A stretch of DNA of 64,000 nt from Mycobacterium sp. DL440 (GTDB lineage Bacteria; Actinomycetota; Actinomycetes; Mycobacteriales; Mycobacteriaceae). The translations under genes and the position numbers were made by a program. The notes beneath the pieces are model-generated. The model was given only the letters and a program-made list of their open reading frames with translations, made no database searches and was not told the DNA's origin. The DNA is taken from assembly GCF_011745145.1 (NCBI RefSeq), contig NZ_CP050191.1, positions 2,098,984 through 2,162,983 on the forward strand. Direction: 5' to 3'. Shown one piece after another: positions 1 to 10,830 of this stretch (positions are counted from its first letter, which is position 1; the number at the start of each line of letters is the position of its first letter).

Positions 1-2203
<2,203 letters not shown>

Positions 2204-2211
<8 letters not shown>

Positions 2212-3706
2212 TCCGACCGGATTTCTTCGTGTCCCCAAGATCGAGGCGGCCAAGCGGCCGGTCGAGGAGCGGGTGGGGGACTGGCGTGAGGTGTACGAGC
2301 GCGAGGATCCCAATGCGCGCGCCGGCGAGGTGTCGCAGCAGGCGCGGCGTTGTATGGATTGTGGGATCCCGTTCTGTCATTCCGGCAAGGCGGGCTGCCC
2401 GCTGGGCAACCTGATCCCGGAATGGAACGACTTGGTCCGGCGGGGGCGTTGGGATGCGGCAAGTGATCGCCTGCACGCCACCAACAACTTTCCGGAGTTC
2501 ACCGGACGGCTGTGCCCGGCGCCATGTGAGTCGGCCTGCGTGCTCTCGATTTCCGAGGAGCAGACCGGCGGCAGTGTGACGATCAAGCGGATCGAGCAGA
2601 CGATCGCCGACCACGCCTGGATGAACGGCACCGTCGAACCCCAACCTGCTGCGATCTCCACGGGCAGGAGCGTCGCCGTTGTCGGCTCGGGCCCGGCGGG
2701 TTTGGCGGCCGCACAACAACTCACCCGCGCCGGTCACGAGGTGACGGTGTACGAGCGCGACAACCGGGTGGGCGGGCTGCTGCGCTACGGGATTCCCGAG
2801 TACAAACTCGAGAAGTCGGTACTGAATCAGCGTCTGGCCCAGATGCGGGCCGAGGGAACCAGATTCGTCACCGAGTGCGAGGTGGGCGTCGATCTGACCG
2901 TCGAGCAACTGCGTCAGCGCCATCAGGCGGTCGTGCTGGCGATCGGCGCGCTGCGCGGCCGCGACAACGCGGTGCCCGGACGTGAACTCGACGGCGTGCA
3001 CCTGGCGATGGAACACCTGGTGCCCGCCAACCGCGAATGCGAGGGCGACGCGTCCTCACCGATCTCGGCGGCGGGCAAGCACGTGGTGATCATCGGTGGC
3101 GGCGACACCGGCGCCGACTGCCTGGGCACCGCGCACCGTCAGGGCGCGGCTTCGGTGACCCAGCTCGACTACAACACCGAGCCGCCCGAGACCCGCGACG
3201 ACGAGCTCTCGCCGTGGCCCACGTGGCCGTTGGTGCTGCGAACCTCCCCGGCACACGCCGAAGGGGGTGCCCGCCGGTTCGAGGTCGCGGTGCAGCGGTT
3301 CATCGGCGACGACAACGGTCAGGTGCGGGCCATCGAGATCGCCGAGGTTCAGGTGACCCGCGACGCGGAGGGGCGCCGCGAGATCACCCCGGTGGGCGAG
3401 TCGTTGCAGATTCCCTGTGACCTGGCGCTGCTGGCGATCGGGTTCGAGGGGGTCGAGCACATGGCGCTGCTCGACGGGCTGAGCCTGAAACTGACCCGGC
3501 GGGGCACCGTGTCCTGCGGTTCGGACTGGCAGACCGACGCGCCTGGCGTGTTCGTCTGCGGAGATGCGCACCGCGGCGCCTCGCTGGTGGTGTGGGCCAT
3601 TGCCGAGGGCCGTAGCGCGGCGCACGCGGTGGACGCCTACCTGATGGGCGAGTCGGATCTGCCGTCGCCGGTACGGCCCGGCACGCTACCGCTGGCCGTC
3701 ATCTGA
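2204..3706 (+). CDS. gltD: Glutamate synthase small (beta) subunit
   Basis: NADPH-oxidising flavoprotein subunit that feeds electrons to GltB. I chose the GTG at 2204 inside the gltB 3' end because it gives a 500-residue protein starting [12 protein letters not shown], close to the family length. The N-terminal part has the two cysteine clusters for 4Fe-4S centres ([15 protein letters not shown] and CPAPCESAC). An FAD-binding GxGxxG ([14 protein letters not shown]) and a second NADPH-binding GxGxxG ([13 protein letters not shown]) follow. Translational coupling to gltB through the eight-base overlap is expected. Confidence 0.96.
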
Positions 3707-3719
3707 ATCGATCAACGAC

Positions 3720-3734
3720 TATGCTGACGTGACG
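3720..3734 (+). promoter_or_regulatory. Predicted -10 element and leaderless start of pykA
   Basis: TATGCT at 3720-3725 fits the mycobacterial -10 pattern TANNNT. It lies eight bases before the GTG start codon at 3734, and no Shine-Dalgarno sequence is visible between them. Transcription would therefore begin at or very near the start codon, giving a leaderless mRNA as is common in mycobacteria. No good -35 was identified. This is inference from spacing only. Confidence 0.4.
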
Positions 3735-5152
3735 TGAGCAGACGCGGAAAAATCGTTTGTACGCTTGGCCCGGCTACCAGCACCGATGAGACGGTGCGGG
3801 CCCTGGTCGAGGCAGGGATGGATGTCGCTCGGCTGAACTTCAGCCACGGTGACTACACCGACCACGAGGCCGCCTACAAGCGCGTCCGGGCGGCGTCGGA
3901 TGCCACCGGCCACGCCGTCGGTGTGCTGGCTGACCTGCAGGGACCCAAGATCAGGTTGGGCCGTTTCGCGGACGGCCCGACGTACTGGGCGGCCGGTGAA
4001 TCGGTGCGGATCACCATCGACGACTGTGAGGGCACCCACGACCGGGTGGGGACCACCTACAAGCGGCTGGCCGAGGATGCCAGGCCGGGGGATCGGGTTC
4101 TCGTCGACGACGGCAACGTCGGTCTGGTCGTCGACAAGATCGACGGCCACGACGTGATCTGCACGGTCACCGAAGGCGGCGCGGTCAGCAACAACAAGGG
4201 CATGTCGCTGCCCGGCATGAACGTGACGGCGCCGGCGCTGTCCGAGAAGGACATCGAGGATTTGGAGTTCGCGCTCCGGCTCGGTGTCGACTTGGTCGCG
4301 TTGTCGTTCGTGCGTTCACCCGCTGACGTCGAATTGGTGCACGAGGTGATGGACCGGGTCGGCCGGCGGGTTCCGGTGATCGCCAAGCTGGAGAAGCCCG
4401 AGGCCGTCGAGAACCTCGAGGCCATCGTGCTGGCATTCGACGCGATCATGGTGGCCCGAGGTGACCTCGGCGTCGAGCTGCCGCTGGAAGAAGTTCCGCT
4501 GGTGCAGAAGCGCGCCATCCAGATGGCAAGGGAGAACGCCAAACCCGTCATCGTCGCGACTCAGATGTTGGAGTCGATGATCGACAGTTCCCGGCCCACC
4601 CGGGCCGAGGCCTCTGACGTCGCCAACGCCGTCCTCGATGGCGCGGACGCGGTGATGCTCTCGGGTGAGACCTCGGTCGGCAAATACCCGCTGGAGGCCG
4701 TCAAGACGATGGCTCGCATCATCAAGGCCGTCGAGGACAACTCGGTGACGGTGCCGCCGCTGACGCACACGCCGCGCACCAAACGCGGGGTGATCTCGTA
4801 CGCGGCCCGCGATATCGGCGAGCGGCTCGACGCCAAGGCGCTGGTCGCCTTCACCCAGTCCGGGGACACCGTGCGCCGGCTGGCCCGGCTGCACACCCCG
4901 CTGCCGGTGCTGGCATTCACGGCGCTGCCCGAAGTCCGCAGCCAGCTGGCCCTGACCTGGGGCACTGAGACGTTCATCGTGGCGCAGATGAAGGGTACCG
5001 ACGACATGATCCGCCAGGTCGACAAGTCGCTGCTGGATCTGGGCCGCTACAAGCGCGGTGAGCTGGTGGTCATCGTCGCCGGCGCTCCTCCGGGCACAGT
5101 AGGCTCCACGAATCTGATCCATGTGCATCGCATCGGGGAGGACGACGTCTAG
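3734..5152 (+). CDS. pykA: Pyruvate kinase
   Basis: Converts phosphoenolpyruvate and ADP to pyruvate and ATP in glycolysis. The 472-residue product has the usual length for mycobacterial PykA. It opens with the barrel strand RGKIVCTLGPATS, has the substrate loop GMDVARLNFSHGD, and carries the signature around VIAKLEKPEAVENL, where the catalytic lysine sits. The ATQMLESM segment and the C-terminal allosteric domain follow. The GTG start at 3734 directly follows a -10-like element. It is transcribed in the same direction as gltBD but from its own likely promoter. The protein is cytoplasmic and expected to be tetrameric. Confidence 0.97.
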   Translation: MSRRGKIVCTLGPATSTDETVRALVEAGMDVARLNFSHGDYTDHEAAYKRVRAASDATGHAVGVLADLQGPKIRLGRFADGPTYWAAGESVRITIDDCEGTHDRVGTTYKRLAEDARPGDRVLVDDGNVGLVVDKIDGHDVICTVTEGGAVSNNKGMSLPGMNVTAPALSEKDIEDLEFALRLGVDLVALSFVRSPADVELVHEVMDRVGRRVPVIAKLEKPEAVENLEAIVLAFDAIMVARGDLGVELPLEEVPLVQKRAIQMARENAKPVIVATQMLESMIDSSRPTRAEASDVANAVLDGADAVMLSGETSVGKYPLEAVKTMARIIKAVEDNSVTVPPLTHTPRTKRGVISYAARDIGERLDAKALVAFTQSGDTVRRLARLHTPLPVLAFTALPEVRSQLALTWGTETFIVAQMKGTDDMIRQVDKSLLDLGRYKRGELVVIVAGAPPGTVGSTNLIHVHRIGEDDV

Positions 5153-5199
5153 CGGTCGTCTGCCAGAAAGCGCTTGCCAAAGATCTCGAAAGGCATTCC

Positions 5200-6072
5200 T
5201 TGACACACCCGGATTTCGAGGAGCTGCTGGCTGTTCTCGATCTGAATCGCGTCGACGACAACCTGTTCACCGGCTCGCATCCGAGTAAGAACCCGGTGCG
5301 CACGTTCGGTGGACAGATGATCGCGCAGGCGTTCGTCGCCGGTGGGCGCACGCTCGAACACAAGCTGGCACCGAGTGCGTTGAACGCGCACTTCATCGCC
5401 GGTGGTGATCCCGAGAAGGATCTGGAGTTCCACGTGGTGCGGCTGCGCGACGAGCGCCGGTTCGCCAACCGCCGGGTCGATGTCATGCAGGACGGCAACC
5501 TGCTGACCACCGTGATGCTGTCCTACATGAACGCCGGGCGCGGGCTGGAGCACAGCGTCCCGGCGCCGGAGGTTCCGCATCCGGACACGCTGCCCAAGAT
5601 CGATGAACTGCTGCGCGGCTACGAGAAAACGGTGCCGCTGTTCGTCGAGGCGCTGCGTCCGATCGAATGGCGGTACACCAACGATCCGTCCTGGATCATG
5701 CGGAAAAAGGGCGGCAAGCTCGATCACAACCGGGTGTGGCTCAAGACCGAAGGCACGATGCCCAGCGATCCCGTGCTGCACGGTGCCGCCCTGGTGTACT
5801 CCTCGGATACCACGGTGCTCGACTCGATCATCACCACCCACGGGCTGTCCTGGGGGTTCGACCGGATCTTCGCGGTGACGATGAATCACTCCGTGTGGTT
5901 TCACCGGCCGATCAAGTTCGACGAGTGGGTGCTGTACTCGACCACGTCGCCGGTGGCCGCGGAATCCCGCGGGTTGGGTACCGGCCACTTTTTCGACGCG
6001 TCGGGCCACTTGGTGGCGACGGTGGTGCAAGAGGGGATCGTCAAGCATTTCCCAGGTGCCGCCACGTCGTGA
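5200..6072 (+). CDS. tesB: Acyl-CoA thioesterase II (TesB family)
   Basis: Double hot-dog thioesterase hydrolysing acyl-CoA to free fatty acid and CoA. The 290-residue product shows the N-terminal hot-dog (NPVRTFGGQMIAQAFVAGGRT, LNAHFIAGGDPEKDLEF). The C-terminal hot-dog has SLDH-type features replaced by YSSDTTVLDSI and NHSVWFHRPIKFDEWVLY. The start is an unusual TTG at 5200, supported by GAAAGG six bases upstream and by the lack of any ATG or GTG in frame after pykA. It sits 47 bases behind pykA, the same neighbourhood as tesB1 in M. tuberculosis. Confidence 0.92.
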   Translation: MTHPDFEELLAVLDLNRVDDNLFTGSHPSKNPVRTFGGQMIAQAFVAGGRTLEHKLAPSALNAHFIAGGDPEKDLEFHVVRLRDERRFANRRVDVMQDGNLLTTVMLSYMNAGRGLEHSVPAPEVPHPDTLPKIDELLRGYEKTVPLFVEALRPIEWRYTNDPSWIMRKKGGKLDHNRVWLKTEGTMPSDPVLHGAALVYSSDTTVLDSIITTHGLSWGFDRIFAVTMNHSVWFHRPIKFDEWVLYSTTSPVAAESRGLGTGHFFDASGHLVATVVQEGIVKHFPGAATS

Positions 6073-6078
6073 GGCGGC

Positions 6079-6636
6079 CTAGCGGGTAGGGGTCGGTGTC
6101 ACGCCGAACGAGTCCTCCACCCGCCGCTCGAACTCCGTCTCGCACCGCTGCTGGGCCGCGGTATCGTCGCCGGCCTGCTGCAGGCAGTGCACGTAGTCGC
6201 GGCCGCCGACATCGTCGAACCATCGCTGGCCGAAGTGCACCCAGATGCCGACGAACACCAGGGACAACACGCAGGCGATCGCGCCGAGTGCGATTCCGCT
6301 GACGGCGACCCCGCCATTGGTGGCTTCGCCTCGTCGGTAGCGCCCGTGGGCGAGGAATCCGAGGACCAGCGCGACTATGCCGAATATCAGCCCACCGATC
6401 ACCGACCACGTCAGTAGCAGCGCGACGATGGCCAGAATGAGGGCAGCGATACCGAGTCCGTTGGCAGGGCCGCGCGGAGCCGGCTGCATCGGGTACCCGC
6501 CGTACGGTTGCGGGGCCGGCGGGTAGGCGCCGGGATATGCGCCGGGGGGCGGCCCGTAGGGATACGCCTGCGGTGGGGGAGGTCCGGTCGGCTGTGGCTC
6601 CTCAGACCCGGGCGGGTTGGATCGCTCGTCGGTCAT
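6079..6636 (-). CDS. DUF4190-type membrane protein with Pro-rich N-terminus
   Basis: A 185-residue protein of unknown function. Residues 1 to about 60 are rich in Pro, Gly, Tyr and Ala (repeats of PPGAYPGAYPP type) and probably disordered in the cytoplasm. Two hydrophobic segments follow (LGIAALILAIVALLLTW and GIALGAIACVLSLVFVGIWV) around a short linker RYRRGEA, the architecture of DUF4190. The C-terminal part contains two Cys (VHCLQQ, QRCETEF) and may be extracytoplasmic. I placed the start at ATG 6636 because longer versions run into cydC. It lies 10 bases after the cydC stop on the same strand and converges with tesB. Confidence 0.8.
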   Translation of the reverse strand: MTDERSNPPGSEEPQPTGPPPPQAYPYGPPPGAYPGAYPPAPQPYGGYPMQPAPRGPANGLGIAALILAIVALLLTWSVIGGLIFGIVALVLGFLAHGRYRRGEATNGGVAVSGIALGAIACVLSLVFVGIWVHFGQRWFDDVGGRDYVHCLQQAGDDTAAQQRCETEFERRVEDSFGVTPTPTR

Positions 6637-6646
6637 GTCTGCGAGG

Positions 6647-8188
6647 CTACCCGCCGATGACGGTGCTGGGTTGCGGACACTGGACGACGGGACAGCCGAG
6701 CGTATCCGGAAGATGGTGGGTGGCCACGACGACGGTCCGGTCCGCGGCGAACCAGTCACCCGGAGTGAGGATTTCGGTCAGGATGCGTTGGCTGTCGGCC
6801 GCGTCGAGGTTCTCGGTCGGCTCATCGAGCAGGACGACGGAGAAATCTGACAGCAGCGCCCTCGCCAGCAGTAAGCGGCGTCGCTGGCCGGCCGACACCG
6901 CGGTGTGGCCGCCTTCGAGCACGGTCGACAGGCCGTCGGGCAGTGCCGCCAGCCATTCGTCGAGGCCGACACGCTCGATCGCGGACAGTAGTTCGGCGTC
7001 GGTGGCATCCCCGCGGACCACCAGCAGATTGTCCCGCACCGTGGTTTCGAAGATGTGCGCGTCTTCGGCGAAAAATGCTGCGCGTCCGGGGGATTCATCG
7101 AGCCGATCGGCCAGGGTCATCAGCAGCGTGGTCTTTCCCGAGCCGCTGGGTCCGACGACGGCGAGCCGGCCCCCGTCGGGCAGGTCGACCGAGGGGGCTG
7201 GGGGCCGTTGGCGGGCCGATGGATCACCCTCGGTGAGTTCGAGCAGGCGCCGCGCGGCGATGCGGGATCTGGTGAGTCCGACGGCGGCGTCGGGTAGGGC
7301 GGTGGTGGCTTCGAAGGCCGACAACGGCAACAACATCAGGATGGCGAGGGTGGTCGGCACGGTTGTGGGGGCCAGCGCGATGCCTGCGATGACGGCGCCC
7401 AGAACACTGGCGCCGATGGCGATGCTGGGCATCGCGGCGGCCAGCGCTGCCGGGGCCGCTGCGCGGTCAGCCGCGTGCCCCCAGTCGCGGTGATGGCGCT
7501 CCGCGGTGGCGATGACGTCGTCGAGCCGTCCACTCACCCGCAACTCCGGGGCGTACTCCAAGGCCAGCATCGTGGCGGAGTCGCGGTCACCACGATGTTG
7601 GACAGCAACGGATTCCGAGGCCGCCACGGCGCGGGCCGTGAGTGCCGGGGCCGCCACGCCGGCGATCAGCAGACACAGCGTCAACACCACCGCGGCGCTG
7701 GTTGAGATGATCGCGATGACACCGACGGCCGCCGCGCTGAGCACTGTGGCCACCACGATGGGCAGCACAGAGCGCACCACCACATCGGCCAGTTCATCGA
7801 CGGAACTACCGACCCGGGACACCAATTCGCCACTGCTCAGCCGCATCGCTTCGTCGTCGGGTCCGGTCGCGAGCCTGCGGTACAGCCCGGTGCGGGCGTT
7901 GGCCGCCGCCCGTAGCGCCGTGTCGTGCGCGGCCAGCCGCTGGCAGTAACCGAGTACGCCGCGTGAAATGCCCAGCCCGCGGACCGCGACCACAGCCACC
8001 GACAGGTCCAGGATCGGAGGCATCTGCCAGGCCCGGGTGATCAACCACGCCGAGACGCCCGCCAGGGCCAGTGCGCTGCCCAGCGAGAGCACCCCGAGGA
8101 CGCTGGCCAGGATCAGCCGGCTCAACCGGGGCCGCAGCAGGTCCAGGGTCAGCCGCAGCAGCGGATCACGACGAAACACGTGCCGCAC
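6647..8188 (-). CDS. cydC: CydC subunit of the CydDC ABC exporter
   Basis: Half-transporter (membrane domain plus ATPase) that with CydD exports reduced thiols and is needed to assemble cytochrome bd. The 513-residue product has an N-terminal membrane domain of about six helices and a C-terminal nucleotide-binding domain. The latter shows Walker A GPSGSGKTT, a divergent signature VSAGQRRR in place of LSGGQ, and Walker B VVLLDEPTENLD. The ATG at 8188 overlaps the cydD 3' end by 23 bases, showing an operon with translational coupling. The two subunit names follow mycobacterial usage, where the copy next to cydB is cydD. Confidence 0.9.
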   Translation of the reverse strand: MRHVFRRDPLLRLTLDLLRPRLSRLILASVLGVLSLGSALALAGVSAWLITRAWQMPPILDLSVAVVAVRGLGISRGVLGYCQRLAAHDTALRAAANARTGLYRRLATGPDDEAMRLSSGELVSRVGSSVDELADVVVRSVLPIVVATVLSAAAVGVIAIISTSAAVVLTLCLLIAGVAAPALTARAVAASESVAVQHRGDRDSATMLALEYAPELRVSGRLDDVIATAERHHRDWGHAADRAAAPAALAAAMPSIAIGASVLGAVIAGIALAPTTVPTTLAILMLLPLSAFEATTALPDAAVGLTRSRIAARRLLELTEGDPSARQRPPAPSVDLPDGGRLAVVGPSGSGKTTLLMTLADRLDESPGRAAFFAEDAHIFETTVRDNLLVVRGDATDAELLSAIERVGLDEWLAALPDGLSTVLEGGHTAVSAGQRRRLLLARALLSDFSVVLLDEPTENLDAADSQRILTEILTPGDWFAADRTVVVATHHLPDTLGCPVVQCPQPSTVIGG

Positions 8189-9773
8189 CGATCGTGATCA
8201 CCTCGTCGCCGATGGCCAGCACCGGATCCCGGTGCCCGACCACCACGACGGTGGCGCCCGCGCGGGCCCGGGCGACGATGGCCTGCAACACCCGTTGTTC
8301 CAGAGCGGAATCAAGGTGGGCGGTGGGCTCGTCGAGCAGCAGCACCCGTGCCGATGACCCGAGTGCTCGGGTGAGCCCCAACCGTTGTCGCTGCCCCAGT
8401 GACAGTCCGACCCCGGTGCGGCCGATTCTGGTGTCCAGTCCGTCAGGAAGGTCATCGAGCACATCGTCGAATCCGGAATCGCGGCAGGCGCGGTCAAGGT
8501 CGGCCAGTGGTCCGAGTAGTTCGAGGTTTTCACGGACGGTACCGGGGATCAGCACAGGCCGGTGCGGCAGCCAGGCGATGCTGTGCCACCAGGCCGCCAG
8601 ATCCAGGTCGACGACATCCACTCCGTCGACCCGCACGGGACCCGATGGCAGCGTGGCCAATCCGAGAATCGCTTGCAGCGCAGTTGATTTCCCTGCCCCG
8701 TTGGGCCCCGTCAGCACGGTGACCCGACCGGGTTCGACCACCGGCCCCGCGCCGCTCAACTCGATCTTCGGTGCGGTATTCGCCGGGCGCACGGCACCTT
8801 CGGTCGGCGTGTGCGTCCCGCACAGCCGAAAAGCCTGTTCTGCTGCTGTTTTGCCATCCTGCGCCGCGTGAAATGCCGCGCCCACGCGGCGCAGCGGCCA
8901 GAACACCTCCGGGGCCAGCAGCAGCGCTGTCAGGCCCGCCGTCAGGGTCATCTCGCCGTAGACCAGTCGCAGGCCGACGCTGACTGCCACCAGCGCCACA
9001 CCCAAAGTGGCGAGCAGTTCGAGCACCAACGAGGACAGGAATGCGATCCGCAGCGTTGCCATCGCGGAACGTCGGTGCGCGGCAGTCAATTCAGTGATCC
9101 GTTGGACGGAACCGGCGGCCCGGCCGAGGGCGCGCAGCGTCGGAATGCCGGCCACCAGATCGAGTAGCCGGGCCTGAAGTGTTGTCATCGCGGCCAGTGA
9201 GGCCGCCGACCGTTCGGCGGTGACCAGGCCTATCAACACCATGAACACCGGGATCAGCGGGAGTGCGATCACCACGATTGCCGCGGCCTGAAGGTCAAAG
9301 CAGGCCATCGCCACCACGGCCAGCGGGGTGAGGACCACCGCTTGCACCACCGCGGGCAGATAGCCGGTGAAGTAGGGTCGCAGCCCATCGAGGCCACGGG
9401 TGACCGCTGCTGCGGCGGCGTCACGGTCGGCCGCCAATTGTCTTGGCGGCGCCGCGGTTACCGAGCGCAGTACCTGGCTGGACAACTCTCCGATCACAGC
9501 GGTGGCGCCGCGTTGGGAGAGACGACCCTGGAGCCAGTGGGCGGCGGCACGCAATATCCAGAGCGCCGACAACGCGATTAGGGCACCGCCGTGGCGGGCC
9601 GCCGAGACTGGTTCGACGATGATCGCGGCAACGATGTGCGCCAGTACAACGGACGCCGAAATGGTGCAGGCGCTGACGGTGACGCCGCAGGCGACTGTCG
9701 CCAGGAGGTGACGCCGCAGCGCCGCCGTGGACCCGCTGGCTCCCCGGATGCCGAGTGCGCGCCAGAGATTCAG
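8166..9773 (-). CDS. cydD: CydD subunit of the CydDC ABC exporter (start uncertain, possibly CTG)
   Basis: Partner of CydC, with a membrane domain followed by an ATPase. The ATPase has Walker A GPNGAGKST, signature LSLGQRQR and Walker B VLLLDEPTAHLD. The reading frame is open far into cydB, so the start had to be inferred. No ATG, GTG or TTG lies near the cydB stop. A CTG at 9773-9771 overlaps that stop as CTGA and would give 535 residues, close to the family length. Alternatives are a GTG well inside cydB or a later TTG that would cut the first membrane helix. The function is secure, the exact start is not. Confidence 0.85.
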   Translation of the reverse strand: MNLWRALGIRGASGSTAALRRHLLATVACGVTVSACTISASVVLAHIVAAIIVEPVSAARHGGALIALSALWILRAAAHWLQGRLSQRGATAVIGELSSQVLRSVTAAPPRQLAADRDAAAAAVTRGLDGLRPYFTGYLPAVVQAVVLTPLAVVAMACFDLQAAAIVVIALPLIPVFMVLIGLVTAERSAASLAAMTTLQARLLDLVAGIPTLRALGRAAGSVQRITELTAAHRRSAMATLRIAFLSSLVLELLATLGVALVAVSVGLRLVYGEMTLTAGLTALLLAPEVFWPLRRVGAAFHAAQDGKTAAEQAFRLCGTHTPTEGAVRPANTAPKIELSGAGPVVEPGRVTVLTGPNGAGKSTALQAILGLATLPSGPVRVDGVDVVDLDLAAWWHSIAWLPHRPVLIPGTVRENLELLGPLADLDRACRDSGFDDVLDDLPDGLDTRIGRTGVGLSLGQRQRLGLTRALGSSARVLLLDEPTAHLDSALEQRVLQAIVARARAGATVVVVGHRDPVLAIGDEVITIGAARVSS

Positions 9774-10819
9774 GCTGACCGCCGAGGCAGCCCGACCGGC
9801 GCCGGTATCCGATCGGCGGAGATCCGCTTGCTGAACACCCAGTATGTCCAGGCCTGGTAGATCACCACCAGCGGTGCGAACACGAGCGCCGCCCACGTCA
9901 TGATCTTGAGGGTGTAGGGCGAGGACGAGGCATTGTGGATGGTCAGGCTCCAGTCCGGATTCAGAGTCGAAGGCACCAGATTCGGGAACAACGATCCGAA
10001 CAGCAGAAGCACCACTGCGGCAACCACAATGGTGGTGTAGATGAAGGCCCAGCCCTCGCCACTGCGGTGGTAAATCCGGGTGACCGCCGCGAGTTGTGCC
10101 AGCACGGCAGCGGCGAGCAGGAACCACGTCCAACTCTTGCCATGGGCCAATTGGGTCCAGACGCCGAAACCGGCCACCAGAACCGTGGTCGGAATCGCCA
10201 ACCGCGTGGCGAATTGGAAAGCGTCCGTGCGAATCTGGCCGCTGGTCTTCAGTGCGACGAACACCGCGCCGTGCAGCGCGAACAGTGCACCGGTTGCCAG
10301 GCCGCCGAGCAGTGTGTAGGCGTTGAGAATGTCACCGAACGACAGGTGCATCTGTCGTTCGGCATCTACCGGCAGGCCGCGTACCAGTCCGGCGAACGCG
10401 ACGCCCCACAGGATCGCCGGCGCCCAGGAACCGATCGCGATGGAGATGTCGGCCCATCGCCTCCACCCCGGATCGTCGATCTTTCCCCGCCATTCGATCG
10501 CCACGACGCGGACGATCATCGACAACAGGATGGCCAGCAGGGGCAGGTACAGCCCGGAGAACACCGTGGCGTACATCTCCGGGAAGGCGGCGAACATCGC
10601 TCCGCCCGCCGTGATCAGCCAAACTTCGTTGCCATCCCATACTGGGCCGATGGTGTTGAGTGCGGCCCGGCGGTACGGTTCGGGGTCCTCGTCGCGGCCC
10701 GCGGCAGTCCGGCCGAAGAATGCCATCAGCATCCCGACACCGAAGTCGAATCCCTCGAGGATGAAGAATCCCAGGAACAGGACTGTCAGCAGGATGAACC
10801 AGAGTTCTTGTAATCCCAT
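9770..10819 (-). CDS. cydB: Cytochrome bd oxidase subunit II
   Basis: Membrane subunit of the high-affinity quinol oxidase that reduces oxygen to water. The 349-residue protein has the typical N-terminus MGLQELWFILLTVLFLGFFILEG-type helix with the family motif GFDFGVG, then EVWLITAGGAMFAAFPEMYAT. Eight or so hydrophobic segments can be counted. It follows cydA with a short gap, and its stop overlaps the presumed cydD start, so cydA-cydB-cydD-cydC form one minus-strand operon. Confidence 0.96.
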   Translation of the reverse strand: MGLQELWFILLTVLFLGFFILEGFDFGVGMLMAFFGRTAAGRDEDPEPYRRAALNTIGPVWDGNEVWLITAGGAMFAAFPEMYATVFSGLYLPLLAILLSMIVRVVAIEWRGKIDDPGWRRWADISIAIGSWAPAILWGVAFAGLVRGLPVDAERQMHLSFGDILNAYTLLGGLATGALFALHGAVFVALKTSGQIRTDAFQFATRLAIPTTVLVAGFGVWTQLAHGKSWTWFLLAAAVLAQLAAVTRIYHRSGEGWAFIYTTIVVAAVVLLLFGSLFPNLVPSTLNPDWSLTIHNASSSPYTLKIMTWAALVFAPLVVIYQAWTYWVFSKRISADRIPAPVGLPRRSA

Positions 10820-10830
10820 CGATCCGCTCC

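Noticed and set aside
9770..10133. Extension of cydD upstream to 10133
   Set aside because: This would overlap 364 bases of cydB in another frame; the extra sequence has no membrane-helix character and does not match CydD proteins.
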